38,603 bases of DNA from contig CBHYLN010000039.1 in the NCBI GenBank assembly GCA_966128725.1, forward strand, positions 1-38,603, given 5' to 3'. The DNA is from JAFDZV01 sp966128725 (lineage in GTDB: Bacteria; Bacteroidota; Ignavibacteria; OLB7). The notes under the pieces were generated by a model that did no database searches, had not been told where the DNA came from, and worked only from the letters and a program-made list of their open reading frames with translations. Shown piece after piece: positions 16,250 to 24,686 of this stretch. Position 1 is the stretch's first letter. Every line of letters starts with the position of its first letter. A program made the translations under genes and the position numbers.

Positions 16250-16774
16250 TCACACCGGCTTCAACTCCATCACCATGTGTGTTTCATCGGCATACTGGCC
16301 GTTCACACACAGTGCGCGCGGCTCAACACCCCACGCACGGAACCCATGCTGCTCGTACATGGCACGGGCCGCGGACGCGGTGGCGCTTACCGAAAGATGA
16401 AGCAGCAGAACCCCGGGCCACTGCCGCGCGTAGTGCGTAGCGGCCTGCAACAGCAGACGCCCGACACCCTGGCGCCGTTGATGCGCTGCCACGTACATGC
16501 CCCACACGTAGGCCTTGTGCCGTTCCTTGGCGCCCTGCTGGCGCAGCACGCCAACAACACCCACCAGGGCATCGCCCACAACGGCCCCGAAGATCGCGGC
16601 GTCCCTGGTCGCCAATCGCTCGTGTGCGGTCTGTATCAGCTCCTCGGGGTCATCAGGCATCGACGAGCCAAACGCCAGCGGGTGTTGCTCCAGCGCCGCC
16701 TGGCGCAGCCCGGCCCAGGCTTTGGCATCATCGTGCCCAAGCCTTCGGATCGTGCACGGTGTATCGGCGTTCAT
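16250..16774 (-). CDS. GNAT N-acetyltransferase
   Basis: 174 residues. The ATG at 16774 (MNADTPCTIRRLG) is chosen because AGGAGG lies 6 bases upstream; a longer frame starts at 16795. VWGMYVAAHQRRQGVGRLLL is the acetyl-CoA motif A, with the R-R-x-G-V-G loop, and SATASAARAMYEQHGFRAWG is the motif B/C helix and Tyr region. Cytosolic acetyl-CoA-dependent transferase with an unknown amine substrate. It lies 28 bases before the VOC gene at 16802 in the same direction. Confidence 0.92.
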   Translation of the reverse strand: MNADTPCTIRRLGHDDAKAWAGLRQAALEQHPLAFGSSMPDDPEELIQTAHERLATRDAAIFGAVVGDALVGVVGVLRQQGAKERHKAYVWGMYVAAHQRRQGVGRLLLQAATHYARQWPGVLLLHLSVSATASAARAMYEQHGFRAWGVEPRALCVNGQYADETHMVMELKPV

Positions 16775-16801
16775 GCGTGCCTCCTGCGTGCTCATAACCG
16801 C

Positions 16802-17188
16802 CTATCGTCCTTCGGGCGGCTGCCACAGTTCAATCCGATTGCCCTCCGGATCCATCACCCAGCCGAACTTGCCGTACTCCGACTCGTCCACCTTCGCATC
16901 CACGTCGCAGCCTGCGGCCCGCAACTGGGCCAGCATCGCATGCAGATCGGCCACACGGAAGTTGATCATGAAGCTCGCCGTGCTTGGGGCAAAGTATGTG
17001 GTGTCCGCCTTGAACGGGCACCAGACGGTGCTTCCCGTGCCTGACGGGTTTTCCTCGGAGGCCCAGCGGAACACGGCGCCGCCCCAGTCCTCCACGTTGA
17101 CGCCCAGATTCACTTGATACCACTCCGCCAGTTCCTTTGGATTGCTGGCCTTGAAGAACACGCCGCCGATACCGGTAACACGTTGCAT
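16802..17188 (-). CDS. VOC (glyoxalase/bleomycin-resistance fold) protein
   Basis: 128 residues from the ATG at 17188, with GGGAGCG 7 bases upstream. Two paired beta-alpha-beta-beta-beta units are visible: GIGGVFFKASNPKELAEWY, then SFMINFRVADLHAMLAQLRA, and the final GWVMDPEGNRIELWQPP strand. The last motif (D-P-E-G-N-x-I-E-L-W) is the usual VOC signature with the metal-ligand Glu. Function ranges from glyoxalase and dioxygenase to antibiotic binding. Cytosolic. Substrate unknown. Confidence 0.9.
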   Translation of the reverse strand: MQRVTGIGGVFFKASNPKELAEWYQVNLGVNVEDWGGAVFRWASEENPSGTGSTVWCPFKADTTYFAPSTASFMINFRVADLHAMLAQLRAAGCDVDAKVDESEYGKFGWVMDPEGNRIELWQPPEGR

Positions 17189-17296
17189 GATAAACGCTCC
17201 CTGGTTGCTGAGTAGTGTTGTAAAGGTTGCTGCTACCTGATTCCCGGACTGTTGAAGGGCTGTAGTGCAGTAGCCCACCTTTGACGCGTACTATGC

Positions 17297-17968
17297 TTAA
17301 CGGTCCGTTGACTCCGGAGATTTCAAACGAACTTTTACGCGGTCAACGAGAATCGGGAGATCTTTCAACAAATACCAATCCCCGGACGGATGAGCCGATG
17401 GTGCCACAAACGTAATGCCGCCGATACGGGTTTCCATCGTGTACTCGCCCAGGGCATGGTCAAGCAACAGATATCCGATCTGTTCAAACCGGTGATCCTT
17501 CGTGCTGCTGAATCCCGGGATCGCGACGGTCAGGCGTATTCTGTCGCCGGCCATTTGTAATCGGACCCGTACATCCTCCGGATTAACAACTATCCCTCCC
17601 AGCTCAAGACGAGTGGGCGGACGGCGCGGACGGAACGTTACGACGTGCCACCGCTCCATCTCAGGAGCCGCATCACCCAATGCGATCACTGCCGGAAATG
17701 CAGTACGCAGACCATCGGCACTGATAATAAACTGGCGACGACCGGCAGTCACAGGACCGAACTCGAACACCAGGTCGGGATGTACGGCGTGCAATCGCGC
17801 AACCAACTCCGCAACTATCGGCTCGCTGCCCGTTCTCACAACAAACAGTGCGGAGTCGTGCTGCTGAAACCACTGCCAGAACTCCTTATGCAGTGCTTCG
17901 CGCGGCTGCGCGCGCCCACTTACCGCCAGGATTCCGATCGACGCCAGAACCAGGATGGGAATACGCAT
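17297..17968 (-). CDS. Secreted hypothetical protein (223 aa)
   Basis: The ATG at 17968 (MRIPILVLASIGILAVSGRA) has TTGGAGC upstream and gives a signal peptide to about residue 21. The rest is soluble, with a pattern I recall from a widespread family of unknown function: KEFWQWFQQHDSALF, then VFEFGPVTAGRRQFIISADG, then WHVVTFRPRRPPTRL, and YLLLDHALGEYTMETRIGGI near the end. The family looks like a two-lobed alpha/beta fold. Probably periplasmic. A weak inverted repeat (17257-17276) follows and may terminate it. Confidence 0.72.
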   Translation of the reverse strand: MRIPILVLASIGILAVSGRAQPREALHKEFWQWFQQHDSALFVVRTGSEPIVAELVARLHAVHPDLVFEFGPVTAGRRQFIISADGLRTAFPAVIALGDAAPEMERWHVVTFRPRRPPTRLELGGIVVNPEDVRVRLQMAGDRIRLTVAIPGFSSTKDHRFEQIGYLLLDHALGEYTMETRIGGITFVAPSAHPSGDWYLLKDLPILVDRVKVRLKSPESTDR

Positions 17969-18049
17969 CGTGAGGTTGCTCCAAGAAATCATCATGAGGC
18001 TGCCGCGGCCGAGATAGCTGACACGATCACTGTTTACGCAATACCTCGA

Positions 18050-18292
18050 TCACGCCCCTTCTCCCGGGCTTGCCGAAATGCCGGGCGCAAGCCGGGAACG
18101 ATTATCGATGTGCCAGGGCGGATCGCGCAGCACGGCCAACGCGGTTATGGCGTCCAGATGCGCCTGTAGGGCCTTATGCCGATGCCCGGCCGGAAAATGC
18201 ACAATAAAACTACCTCCGTGTGCAAGCTCGATCGGGTAATGGTAGCCATCGATTTCGATGTACCCACCACGGCCTTGATGGATAACTCTCAC
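18050..18292 (-). CDS. Small hypothetical protein, translationally coupled to 18298-18570
   Basis: 80 residues from the GTG at 18292. AAGGAG lies 8 bases upstream. A GTG at 18301 overlaps the upstream stop codon by 4 bases (GTGA), so the coupling is tight either way. The sequence is VRVIHQGRGGYIEIDGYHYP, then GGSFIVHFPAGHRHKALQAHLD, then a charged tail. No recognised domain. Probably acts with the upstream 90-residue protein. It may be an antitoxin- or immunity-like partner, but nothing specific supports this. Confidence 0.55.
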   Translation of the reverse strand: MRVIHQGRGGYIEIDGYHYPIELAHGGSFIVHFPAGHRHKALQAHLDAITALAVLRDPPWHIDNRSRLAPGISASPGEGA

Positions 18293-18297
18293 GGGAT

Positions 18298-18570
18298 TCA
18301 CTCCTTCACTCCCTGAGCTGGCATCACGGAAGACGAAGGATCGTGAACCATCAACAATTCGCGTCCCAATGCGCGCGCAGTCTCCACGGTATCCGTAACG
18401 GTTGTCATCGGGTTCACGTTCGTCCAGTACTCGTCAATCGTGCCATAATCGGGAACAGCCTCAACCATGCGTCGCATCAGCAACACCTGAAACAGGCCAT
18501 CCGGACGCCGGAGAATTTCGGCCATGTATCCGCCCGTGGGTGAATGGATGGACTCAATCAGGACGTTCAT
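18298..18570 (-). CDS. Small hypothetical protein (90 aa)
   Basis: From the ATG at 18570 (MNVLIESIHSPTGGYMAEIL). It reads RRPDGLFQVLLMRRMVEAVPDYG, then EYWTNVNPMTTVTDTVETAR, then ALGRELL, with the stop overlapping the start of 18050-18292. Alpha/beta pattern with no known motif. The two genes form a coupled pair. An upstream frame to 18678 lacks coding character. Confidence 0.6.
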   Translation of the reverse strand: MNVLIESIHSPTGGYMAEILRRPDGLFQVLLMRRMVEAVPDYGTIDEYWTNVNPMTTVTDTVETARALGRELLMVHDPSSSVMPAQGVKE

Positions 18571-18819
18571 ATCTAAACACCGGCCATACGATGAATTGTC
18601 GGCATCAGGTTCCCCCTTCCAATTCCCGCACCACCAATTCCGTATTCGCCCGCCCCCGGGGCACGAGCGCCGGCCCACCTGCGAAACGCGGCGACATGTT
18701 GGGCAAGGGTATTCATGCGGCTCAGTGTTTGCTTCTACCGTCGGCGCACGATTGTTCCGTACCGGCGCTCAGCAGCTCGTCCCGCCCCTTCGCAAAACAT
18801 TCCACGAACTGTTCCGGGG

Positions 18820-19281
18820 TCATGGCTCGGGTGGCAATGTGGTGTCCGCCCCGCTGTGATCGTGACACACGATCTCGTATTTGATCCCCTCCGGATCCTT
18901 GAAGAACACCGCATAGTAGCCGGACGGTGTGTACTCTGGATACTCGCGCGGCGGGCTCACGATCGTGGCGCCAATCGCCACCAATTCGTCGTGCAGCCTG
19001 TCGACCTCGGCACGCGACGCAGCACGGAATGCAAGATGATGCAGCGCGCCGGGCTTCCTGCGGTGGACGGTATCGCCAGCGAATGCGCTGCGCGGCGAAC
19101 CGATGGCAAAACACAGCCGGGGATGCGAGTATTCCAGCACCTGAAGCTCGTGCGTTTCGATAACCGCGCCCCCACGACTTCGAGGATCAAATCCCAGCAG
19201 CGGGAGCAGCTTGTCGTAGAACGGCACGGCAACGCTCATGTCCTGAACGGTGATCTGTATATGGTCGATAATCGGTTCCAT
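18820..19281 (-). CDS. VOC family protein
   Basis: 153 residues from the ATG at 19281. MEPIIDHIQITVQDMSVAVP opens the first beta-alpha-beta module (metal-ligand His in DHIQ). ALHHLAFRAASRAEVDRLHD is the second module's His-containing strand and helix. SGYYAVFFKDPEGIKYEIVC is the final strand, with the Glu ligand. This gives the three-ligand 2-His-1-Glu pattern of fosfomycin-resistance and dioxygenase-type VOC enzymes. Substrate unknown; cytosolic. Confidence 0.9.
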   Translation of the reverse strand: MEPIIDHIQITVQDMSVAVPFYDKLLPLLGFDPRSRGGAVIETHELQVLEYSHPRLCFAIGSPRSAFAGDTVHRRKPGALHHLAFRAASRAEVDRLHDELVAIGATIVSPPREYPEYTPSGYYAVFFKDPEGIKYEIVCHDHSGADTTLPPEP

Positions 19282-19357
19282 GCAATACTCGTTCGGTTTG
19301 GCGGACGCCCCGCCCGCCGTATCTATCGGGCACACCAGGCCTGCCGGGGAACACGGC

Positions 19358-19897
19358 TCAGGCCGGGATCGTTATCTCGGCAACCGGGGTTACGGAAATA
19401 CTTGGGCCAAAGCTGTTCATGGAGCGGAGCAACTGGTTATGATGAGCGATAATCTGCGGGGCGGCGAGCACGCCGTTATCGATGGTGGAGTGCGCATCGG
19501 CGGCGAGCACCACATTGTAGCCCAGCGCCAGCGCGCGGCGCACCGTGGAGTCAACACAGCAGTCGCTCTGCTGGCCGCAGATAATCAGGTCGGTAATGTT
19601 CCGCTCCTGCAAAAGCCCCTGCAGCCCGGTGTTGTGGAAGGAGTCCGGCGTGGACTTCCGCACACGGAGATCCTCTGGCGCGGTTACCAACCCATCGGCC
19701 AGTTGCCAGCCCGGCTCGCCGTATTGCAGCGGGCTGCCGGGCTCCTCGTGCTGCACCAGCACAACGGGAATGCCGGCGGCGCGGGCCTTTGCGCCAAGCA
19801 CATTGATGCGCTCCAGAACACGGTCGATCTCGAAACCGGCCTCGTCGCCCACACACAGGGCCTGTTGAACATCGATGATAAGCAGTGCGGTTGCCAT
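19358..19897 (-). CDS. Isochorismatase-family cysteine hydrolase
   Basis: 179 residues from the ATG at 19897 (MATALLIIDVQQALCVG). The catalytic triad of the family is in place: Asp9 in LLIIDVQ, Lys81 in RVRKSTPDSF, Cys114 in GQQSDCCVDSTVRRAL. Members hydrolyse amides or carbamates (nicotinamidase, N-carbamoyl hydrolases) or isochorismate. The short length and absence of extra domains fit the general hydrolase group. No neighbour suggests a pathway. Cytosolic. Confidence 0.92.
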   Translation of the reverse strand: MATALLIIDVQQALCVGDEAGFEIDRVLERINVLGAKARAAGIPVVLVQHEEPGSPLQYGEPGWQLADGLVTAPEDLRVRKSTPDSFHNTGLQGLLQERNITDLIICGQQSDCCVDSTVRRALALGYNVVLAADAHSTIDNGVLAAPQIIAHHNQLLRSMNSFGPSISVTPVAEITIPA

Positions 19898-20025
19898 ACG
19901 GTGTTTTGGTTACGGTTGAAGGGCCTGCCGGGCATCACGCCGGCGTCGCGCCGCGCATCACGCCAAGGATATCATGCGGTACAATTTCTGTGTGCGGAGC
20001 AACGGCTTCGGGCCTCACAGAGGAT

Positions 20026-20337
20026 TCACCCTGCCGCCGCGGCGTTCCTGGCGACAAGAGCCTCTATCGCCCGGATGCCGGCGAGCATCTTCTCCCGCGC
20101 CGATGAGTTCGCCGAGTGCACGAACATTATCGGCGGCTTGAACATATGAAGCGCAACCGCCTGCTCGATCCACAACACCACGTCGTAGCCGGTGCCGCGC
20201 GCGTCGTCGCCAGGATCGTGATCAAGACTCAGTTCGCGCACGTCGCCGGTTTCGAGCAGGGCGATTGCCTCGCTGGGCCAATACACACGCACCCAGCCGG
20301 CAGGTGTGTCGCGTTCGTCATCAAGGAATACGCGCAT
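20026..20337 (-). CDS. Cyclic-phosphate-processing receiver-domain (cREC) protein
   Basis: 103 residues from the ATG at 20337 (MRVFLDDERDTPAGWVRVYW). The opening MRVFLDDERxTPxGW and LSLDHDPGDDARGTGYDVVL fit the cREC family, a receiver-like fold proposed to process cyclic phosphates at RNA ends. It lies directly downstream of the MazF-like gene on the same strand; an in-frame ATG at 20364 would bring the gap to eight bases. The pair may act on the same RNA ends (inference). Function unproven in this family. Confidence 0.75.
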   Translation of the reverse strand: MRVFLDDERDTPAGWVRVYWPSEAIALLETGDVRELSLDHDPGDDARGTGYDVVLWIEQAVALHMFKPPIMFVHSANSSAREKMLAGIRAIEALVARNAAAAG

Positions 20338-20372
20338 GGGGCTACGTTCGACATTGTTCATCATTCATCCGC

Positions 20373-20759
20373 TCACTCCCGATTGAAGAACGAAGCCTGC
20401 TGGAACCGCAGGCCGGCGAGGATCTGCTCCACACGCTCGTGGGTAAGCGAGCCAATGCAGTCGCCAAGGTTGGCCCTGTCCACTGCGGAGACCTGCGAGA
20501 CAATCACCACGCTTTGCTTTTCAAGATTGCCCTCGCCGGGCTCCAGCAACACGTTGCCGGGCTCGTTGGCGCGTTTCATGTTCGTGCTCAGCGCACAGAC
20601 AATCACGGAGTGAACCCGCGAGCGGTTGAACACATCATCCTGCACCACCACATGCGGATGCGGGAATCCCGGCACCGAGCCACGCTCGGCGTCGGGGTCG
20701 ATCCAGAATATGTCGCCGCGACGAACGGCGCGCGATGGGATATCGGCGGGCACGGGCAT
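20373..20759 (-). CDS. MazF/PemK-like endoribonuclease
   Basis: 128 residues from the ATG at 20759. VRRGDIFWIDPDAERGSVPG and PHPHVVVQDDVFNRSRVHSV match the N-terminal sheet of the PemK/MazF family, and VIVCALSTNMKRANEPGNVL and EKQSVVIVSQVSAVDRANLG its core. MazF enzymes cut single-stranded mRNA, leaving 2',3'-cyclic phosphate ends. No antitoxin-like gene is found immediately upstream (20760-21092) on either strand. The next gene downstream is the cREC gene. A solitary MazF may be counteracted elsewhere. Confidence 0.85.
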   Translation of the reverse strand: MPVPADIPSRAVRRGDIFWIDPDAERGSVPGFPHPHVVVQDDVFNRSRVHSVIVCALSTNMKRANEPGNVLLEPGEGNLEKQSVVIVSQVSAVDRANLGDCIGSLTHERVEQILAGLRFQQASFFNRE

Positions 20760-21092
20760 GTTGTTGTTGAGAGCACGGGCATTGCCTGTTCTTCGCTTCC
20801 GCCAGACGGCATAACACGGCGGCACGATGGCGCAAATGTACACGAGAAGTTCCGCACCAGCCACATCCGGCTTGGAACGATTGCGCCACCATGCGCAGCG
20901 GGCAGCCACGAAGCATTTAGCCTGGATAGATTCGCGAGCCGCTGAGCATGGTGGAATTATCATGGCACGATGCGATGGCACAATGCCGGCGTGCCATCCC
21001 GCGTTCAACAACTCGGGGTGGCGCCCATGCGCCACGTATTACCACAGGTTCGCGTTGAGCCACAATCGAATCATCCGGACGGCCTTGCCTTC

Positions 21093-21611
21093 CTACCAGA
21101 ACCTTCCGAACTGAACCCCAAGGCCCGCGCCTGCTATGGATTTTGCGCTGTTGATATTGGCAAAGCCATACCCGCCGATGCCAAGGAAACGCAGCGGACG
21201 GAAGAATGCCTGAAGCTCCACCGGCACCCCCACGGTAAACGGAAGCCCCTCACGGTAACTGCCCGACGGCCCTACCCCGTACGAGCCCCAGACACCGCCG
21301 ATGCCGATGCCTGCCGACAGGTGCAGACGTTCGGTTCCGAACGGAAAACAATACAGCAGGCCAACGTCATTGATCTCATCACCCAACAGATCGCCCCTGT
21401 TCACCGTAGTGCGCAGGGTGAGCATTGTGCCGCGATCGTGATACGATGCGCCCAGAATGCCCGCCACCGACCCAAGGTTGTTGCCGCCAAGCCCCGCGAT
21501 GCCCCACCAGGAGGCACGGTATTGCGAGCTCTGCGCACGTACCAACCCGCCGATTGGCACAACAAGCAGAAGGAGAACCACGACGGCGATCGGTTTCATG
21601 GGATGTTGCAT
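21093..21611 (-). CDS. Outer-membrane beta-barrel-like protein
   Basis: The ATG at 21611 (MQHPMKPIAVVVLLLLVVPI) is preceded by AGGAGCCGGA and opens a signal peptide ending near RAQ (residue 27). The mature protein of about 145 residues is Gly- and aromatic-rich with alternating hydrophobic strands: YRASWWGIAGLGGNNLG, LHLSAGIGIGGVWGSYGVGP, PFTVGVPVELQAFFRPLRF and SIAGAGLGVQFGRFW, ending in aromatic Phe/Trp as barrels do. Probably a small porin-like outer-membrane protein. No defined family. Confidence 0.75.
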   Translation of the reverse strand: MQHPMKPIAVVVLLLLVVPIGGLVRAQSSQYRASWWGIAGLGGNNLGSVAGILGASYHDRGTMLTLRTTVNRGDLLGDEINDVGLLYCFPFGTERLHLSAGIGIGGVWGSYGVGPSGSYREGLPFTVGVPVELQAFFRPLRFLGIGGYGFANINSAKSIAGAGLGVQFGRFW

Positions 21612-21854
21612 TCCGGCTCCTGGTAAAAGGTGAGCGCGTAATGTAATCGTGGCGGCACTGATGAAAAAGGCATCGTTGCGGGGATGGACCGCACAAACCT
21701 GGCAAACTTCTCCATGCAGCGGGTAGCGACAGCCTTTCAACAACAAACGTTTGGCGGGGCGCGCAGCCAGGCAGCGAGGCCGTGGGGTAACCCGTTCGCC
21801 GTTTGGCGCTGGCCACAACATCCGGATGCCTCGATTATCCTCCGGCCCTGTTGG

Positions 21855-22241
21855 CTACCCTGCCGCCTGTGTCCGCTTTTTCCAGGCCGCAAGCGCCGCC
21901 TTCATAAGCGGCTTCAGGCCCGGCTGCTTCAGGTCGTCCGCGGTCAGCAACCCCACGTACCGATGCACCTTGCCGCTTCCCTGCAACAACTGCCGGGGAT
22001 CCGGCAACGTCGCCGCGTGCGCAATGCCAAGCTTGATCCCGGTTTTGCTCAGCAGCAGCGTGCACACTAGGCCCCTGTACCCTGGGCCATATCCATACCC
22101 CAGAAGCTTCGCGGATTCATCGATGGTCTCGGCCGCTCCCGGCAGCACCTGGGCAAGGAACTCGCGTGCTGCATGGGCAAGCGCCTGCACCTCGGGCGGG
22201 TACGGCATCAGGAAGGCGTCAACGTCGTCTGCATGGGTCAT
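21855..22241 (-). CDS. DUF1801 protein
   Basis: 128 residues from the ATG at 22241, with TGGAGCAATGTC upstream. The order PEVQALAHAAREFLAQVLPG, then ETIDESAKLLGYGYG, then LLLSKTGIKLGIAHAATLPD, then GSGKVHRYVGLLTADDLKQP is the typical DUF1801/YdhG-like arrangement (small alpha+beta domain). No experimental function is known for the family. Cytosolic. Confidence 0.85.
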   Translation of the reverse strand: MTHADDVDAFLMPYPPEVQALAHAAREFLAQVLPGAAETIDESAKLLGYGYGPGYRGLVCTLLLSKTGIKLGIAHAATLPDPRQLLQGSGKVHRYVGLLTADDLKQPGLKPLMKAALAAWKKRTQAAG

Positions 22242-22480
22242 GACATTGCTCCAGGAACATAGATTGGTCGCGAACGGCGGCCGGGCCTTCGGCACGCTCA
22301 CCGGGCGCACAGCCCGTGCGAATATGGTGGCGTGCATGGGAATAGGACAACCGGTTTCGCAGGCGGGGGCAACAACATTGCCTGTCCTCCGCGTTTGCCC
22401 GGCAACCGAGCTGCCCGCAACAATTGCATGGTCCGCCGCGCATGCCATGCCGCATGCTCCGGCTGCGTTTGGCATATACC

Positions 22481-22521
22481 GTGCAGCGCCGAACGCGTAC
22501 CGGACGCGAACGGCGCTGCAC
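22481..22521 (-). terminator. Inverted repeat downstream of the cupin gene
   Basis: GTGCAGCGCCG (22481-22491) and CGGCGCTGCAC (22511-22521) are exact inverse complements; the 19-base interior can pair partly (GCGT/ACGC). It lies about 90 bases past the end of the cupin gene on the minus strand. No T tract follows. Possible terminator or recombination structure. Confidence 0.45.
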
Positions 22522-22608
22522 GATTCCCACAGTATTCATCCCGGCGGGTGCTGGATGGCGACACACGATCGCGCGCGCGCACCCCATGGCATCACGCCCA
22601 ACAGGCCG

Positions 22609-23094
22609 CTATGCGGTGTACGGGATCACCGGACTGCTGCCGGCATTGGGCACCGAGGCTGTGGCGGCGGCCACGATGTTCGGCGGCAGTTGCTGCAGTG
22701 TGTCGGCAAGGGTAAGGATGTCGAAGTTCGGATTGTCGAACGTCAGCAACAGCACAAGATCCTCCGTGCTCCCCGTGTTCGCGAAGTAGTGGGCGTAGCC
22801 CTGGGGCAGGAACACCACATCGCCCTGTGAAAATGGATACGGCTGATACGTGGCGCCGATCGGCTCGGCCGATGTTGGGTCCGGGATCACAAGCGCCACC
22901 GTTCCCTGGCCCGAAACGCAGTACGTGGTTTCGTTGGCGTTCGGGTGCCAGTGCGGTGTCAGCAGATTCCCGGGTGGTATGGTGATAAGCTGCATGCCGG
23001 CCCCACCCTGCGCCAATGCGGGAAACGTGGATGCGTCGGCCGGTGTTACGCTGAGCTGCGTGTACACATAATCCGTGCTCTGATTTGCTGCCAT
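22609..23094 (-). CDS. Cupin domain protein (germin/oxalate-decarboxylase-like)
   Basis: 161 residues from the ATG at 23094. Cupin motif 1 appears as LTPHWHPNANETTYCVSGQG (G-x5-H-x-H-x3,4-E pattern) and motif 2 as GDVVFLPQGYAHYFANTG (G-D-x4-P-x-G-x2-H). The His and Glu ligands needed to bind Mn or Fe are present. The single-domain germin-like layout recalls oxalate oxidase/decarboxylase relatives. No signal peptide is visible with this start, so cytosolic. Substrate unknown. Confidence 0.9.
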   Translation of the reverse strand: MAANQSTDYVYTQLSVTPADASTFPALAQGGAGMQLITIPPGNLLTPHWHPNANETTYCVSGQGTVALVIPDPTSAEPIGATYQPYPFSQGDVVFLPQGYAHYFANTGSTEDLVLLLTFDNPNFDILTLADTLQQLPPNIVAAATASVPNAGSSPVIPYTA

Positions 23095-23470
23095 GATGCG
23101 TTCCTACATATACAGTGATTGTTGGCGCGCAATCAATCGTGGTGGCGCCTTCGCGCGCACCCAGTCGATTGCGGCTGTGTGGGGTATTGGGGAGTTGCGT
23201 GAGGGGGTGGTGTGGATGTTTGGACCTGTTTGGATTTGGCGACACCAGCGCCCGGGGTATTTGGGCGTACGCGGCTGGGGAAGTGATCCCGGAACATCGC
23301 ATTGCACCCGGGCCTATCCGCTGGCACGGCGGCCGTTGCCATGCATCACGTATTCAACCTGCGCGAACGCCAGTGCTCCGCATCTCGTAACCGCGTATTC
23401 CAGCGGCAACCATACACACATCGCGCTGATGCTGCCAGTACATCATCGTGCACCCCCTGCACAGCGCAAT
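23095..23470. other. Intergenic region
   Basis: About 375 bases between the cupin gene start and the exonuclease gene end. It contains short frames without ribosome binding sites and GGGGTATT/GGGGAGTT-type low-complexity words. No RNA or promoter could be assigned. Confidence 0.4.
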
Positions 23471-24034
23471 TCAGCGAGCGTGGTTCTTCCTGTTGCTGGC
23501 CAACATGTTGCAGAACAGTGCGCCCTGCTCGATGGCATCATCCAGAGCGACATGTGTGTGCGGGAGGCGGTCGAACCAGGCGCGCGGCATGTTGCGCTTG
23601 GTGCTCTGGCGATAATCGGTGTTCAGCATGGCCATCGCGTACGATTTGATATCCAGCGCCGAGTGGCTGAACGGGCTTTCGCCGACGAACCGGATGAGGT
23701 ACCAGTAAACGAACAGGAAATCGAATCCGGCCGGATAGGCCACGAACACCGGCCTGCCGCCCAACTCCTTCAACCACGCAACGTAACGGCGCATGGCGGA
23801 TTCGGGCGACTCCGGATGTTCCCTGCACGCCGCCCAGGCTTCCGGCTGCGAGGCCCACCACTCGGCCGTTTTCGGGTGCGCCTGCGCACCGGGCAGCGTT
23901 TCAAGATTCGCCGTGAACGTGGAGAGCAATTCCTTACTGGCCGTGTATGCTGCCGAGGCAAAGCTCAGCATCGAGTGCGGACCGGGAATCGGACCGTCGG
24001 TTTCAACGTCGGTGCTTATATAAATTTCACGCAT
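23471..24034 (-). CDS. DEDD-family 3'-5' exonuclease
   Basis: 187 residues from the ATG at 24034. MREIYISTDVETDGPIPG contains the first acidic pair (DVET, Asp9 and Glu11). PVFVAYPAGFDFLFVYWYLI and the later HVALDDAIEQGALF complete the DEDDh pattern (His plus final Asp). It resembles the 3'-to-5' exoribonuclease/DNA polymerase III epsilon fold. Nuclease on 3' ends; the substrate class (RNA or DNA) cannot be told. Cytosolic. Not linked to a replicative polymerase here. Confidence 0.85.
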   Translation of the reverse strand: MREIYISTDVETDGPIPGPHSMLSFASAAYTASKELLSTFTANLETLPGAQAHPKTAEWWASQPEAWAACREHPESPESAMRRYVAWLKELGGRPVFVAYPAGFDFLFVYWYLIRFVGESPFSHSALDIKSYAMAMLNTDYRQSTKRNMPRAWFDRLPHTHVALDDAIEQGALFCNMLASNRKNHAR

Positions 24035-24176
24035 TGTATATGATTTCCATGAGGGCAACCATGCGCACCATCGATGTGGGCTTCCTGGCGAGAATGCCCG
24101 GCGCATTGGATTATATCACCCATTGTCCTGTAACATTTGAACCTGATTCATCTTCGTATGTGCCGGCATCGCCCAC

Positions 24177-24683
24177 TCAATTATCCGTGGAGATAAAATG
24201 CACGTCGCGGCCTTCGGCTTCGATCTCGTCCACCGGTTCCCACATGTTGCTGGCCATTTCAAAAAACTGATCCGGCACTTCCATCGAGAATGTGCTGCCC
24301 CTGTTCACGTTGCGCGCCCGCACACGTTCGCGGCGCACCTCGCGCTCGGCATCCAGCACGTACACGGTGTACTCGTAGCCGGCGGACTCCATGCGTTCGT
24401 AAAAGTCCTGCCGGCTTTGGCGGTGGATAAGGCCCAGCTCCAACACGGCATCGCCGCCAGCATCCAGGAGTCCACCGGTCACCTTCCAGATCTGCTCCAG
24501 GCAACGCTCCTTGCGCTCGGTGTACCACTCCACCAGGCCCGTAGCGGGCCGGTCCGGACTGAACAGCGTAGCCATCCAGTCATCCAGAATAATGCGCGGC
24601 GCGGAATAGCGCTTGGCAAGCTGCGCCGCCAGTGTGGATTTACCCGCCCCAACAGGGCCTTCGATAAGATGAATCCGTGCCAT
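24177..24683 (-). CDS. P-loop kinase-like ATPase (AAA_33-type)
   Basis: 168 residues from the ATG at 24683 (MARIHLIEGPVGAGKST). Walker A is GPVGAGKST at residues 9-17. ILDDWMATLFSPDRP carries the acidic residues after strand 2. A strand ending VLELGLIH, then YTVYVLDAEREVRRERVRAR and NVNRGSTFSMEVPDQFFEMA follow, as in small kinases related to chloramphenicol phosphotransferase and zeta toxin. Cytosolic ATP-dependent kinase of unknown substrate. Its first 36 codons lie in a 112-bp perfect direct repeat (24575-24686) with a second copy at 27239-27350. Confidence 0.88.
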   Translation of the reverse strand: MARIHLIEGPVGAGKSTLAAQLAKRYSAPRIILDDWMATLFSPDRPATGLVEWYTERKERCLEQIWKVTGGLLDAGGDAVLELGLIHRQSRQDFYERMESAGYEYTVYVLDAEREVRRERVRARNVNRGSTFSMEVPDQFFEMASNMWEPVDEIEAEGRDVHFISTDN

Positions 24684-24686
24684 GAA
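24575..24686. repeat. 112-bp perfect direct repeat, copy 1
   Basis: The 112 bases at 24575-24686 are identical, base for base, to 27239-27350, in the same orientation. In this copy they are the first 36 codons of the intact P-loop gene plus three bases upstream of its ATG. Confidence 0.95.

Noticed and set aside
840..24683. Integron cassette array
   Set aside because: Gene content is cassette-like, but only one GCCTAAC was seen after a stop codon (near 850), with no matching GTTRRRY partner, no repeated hairpins and no integrase gene.
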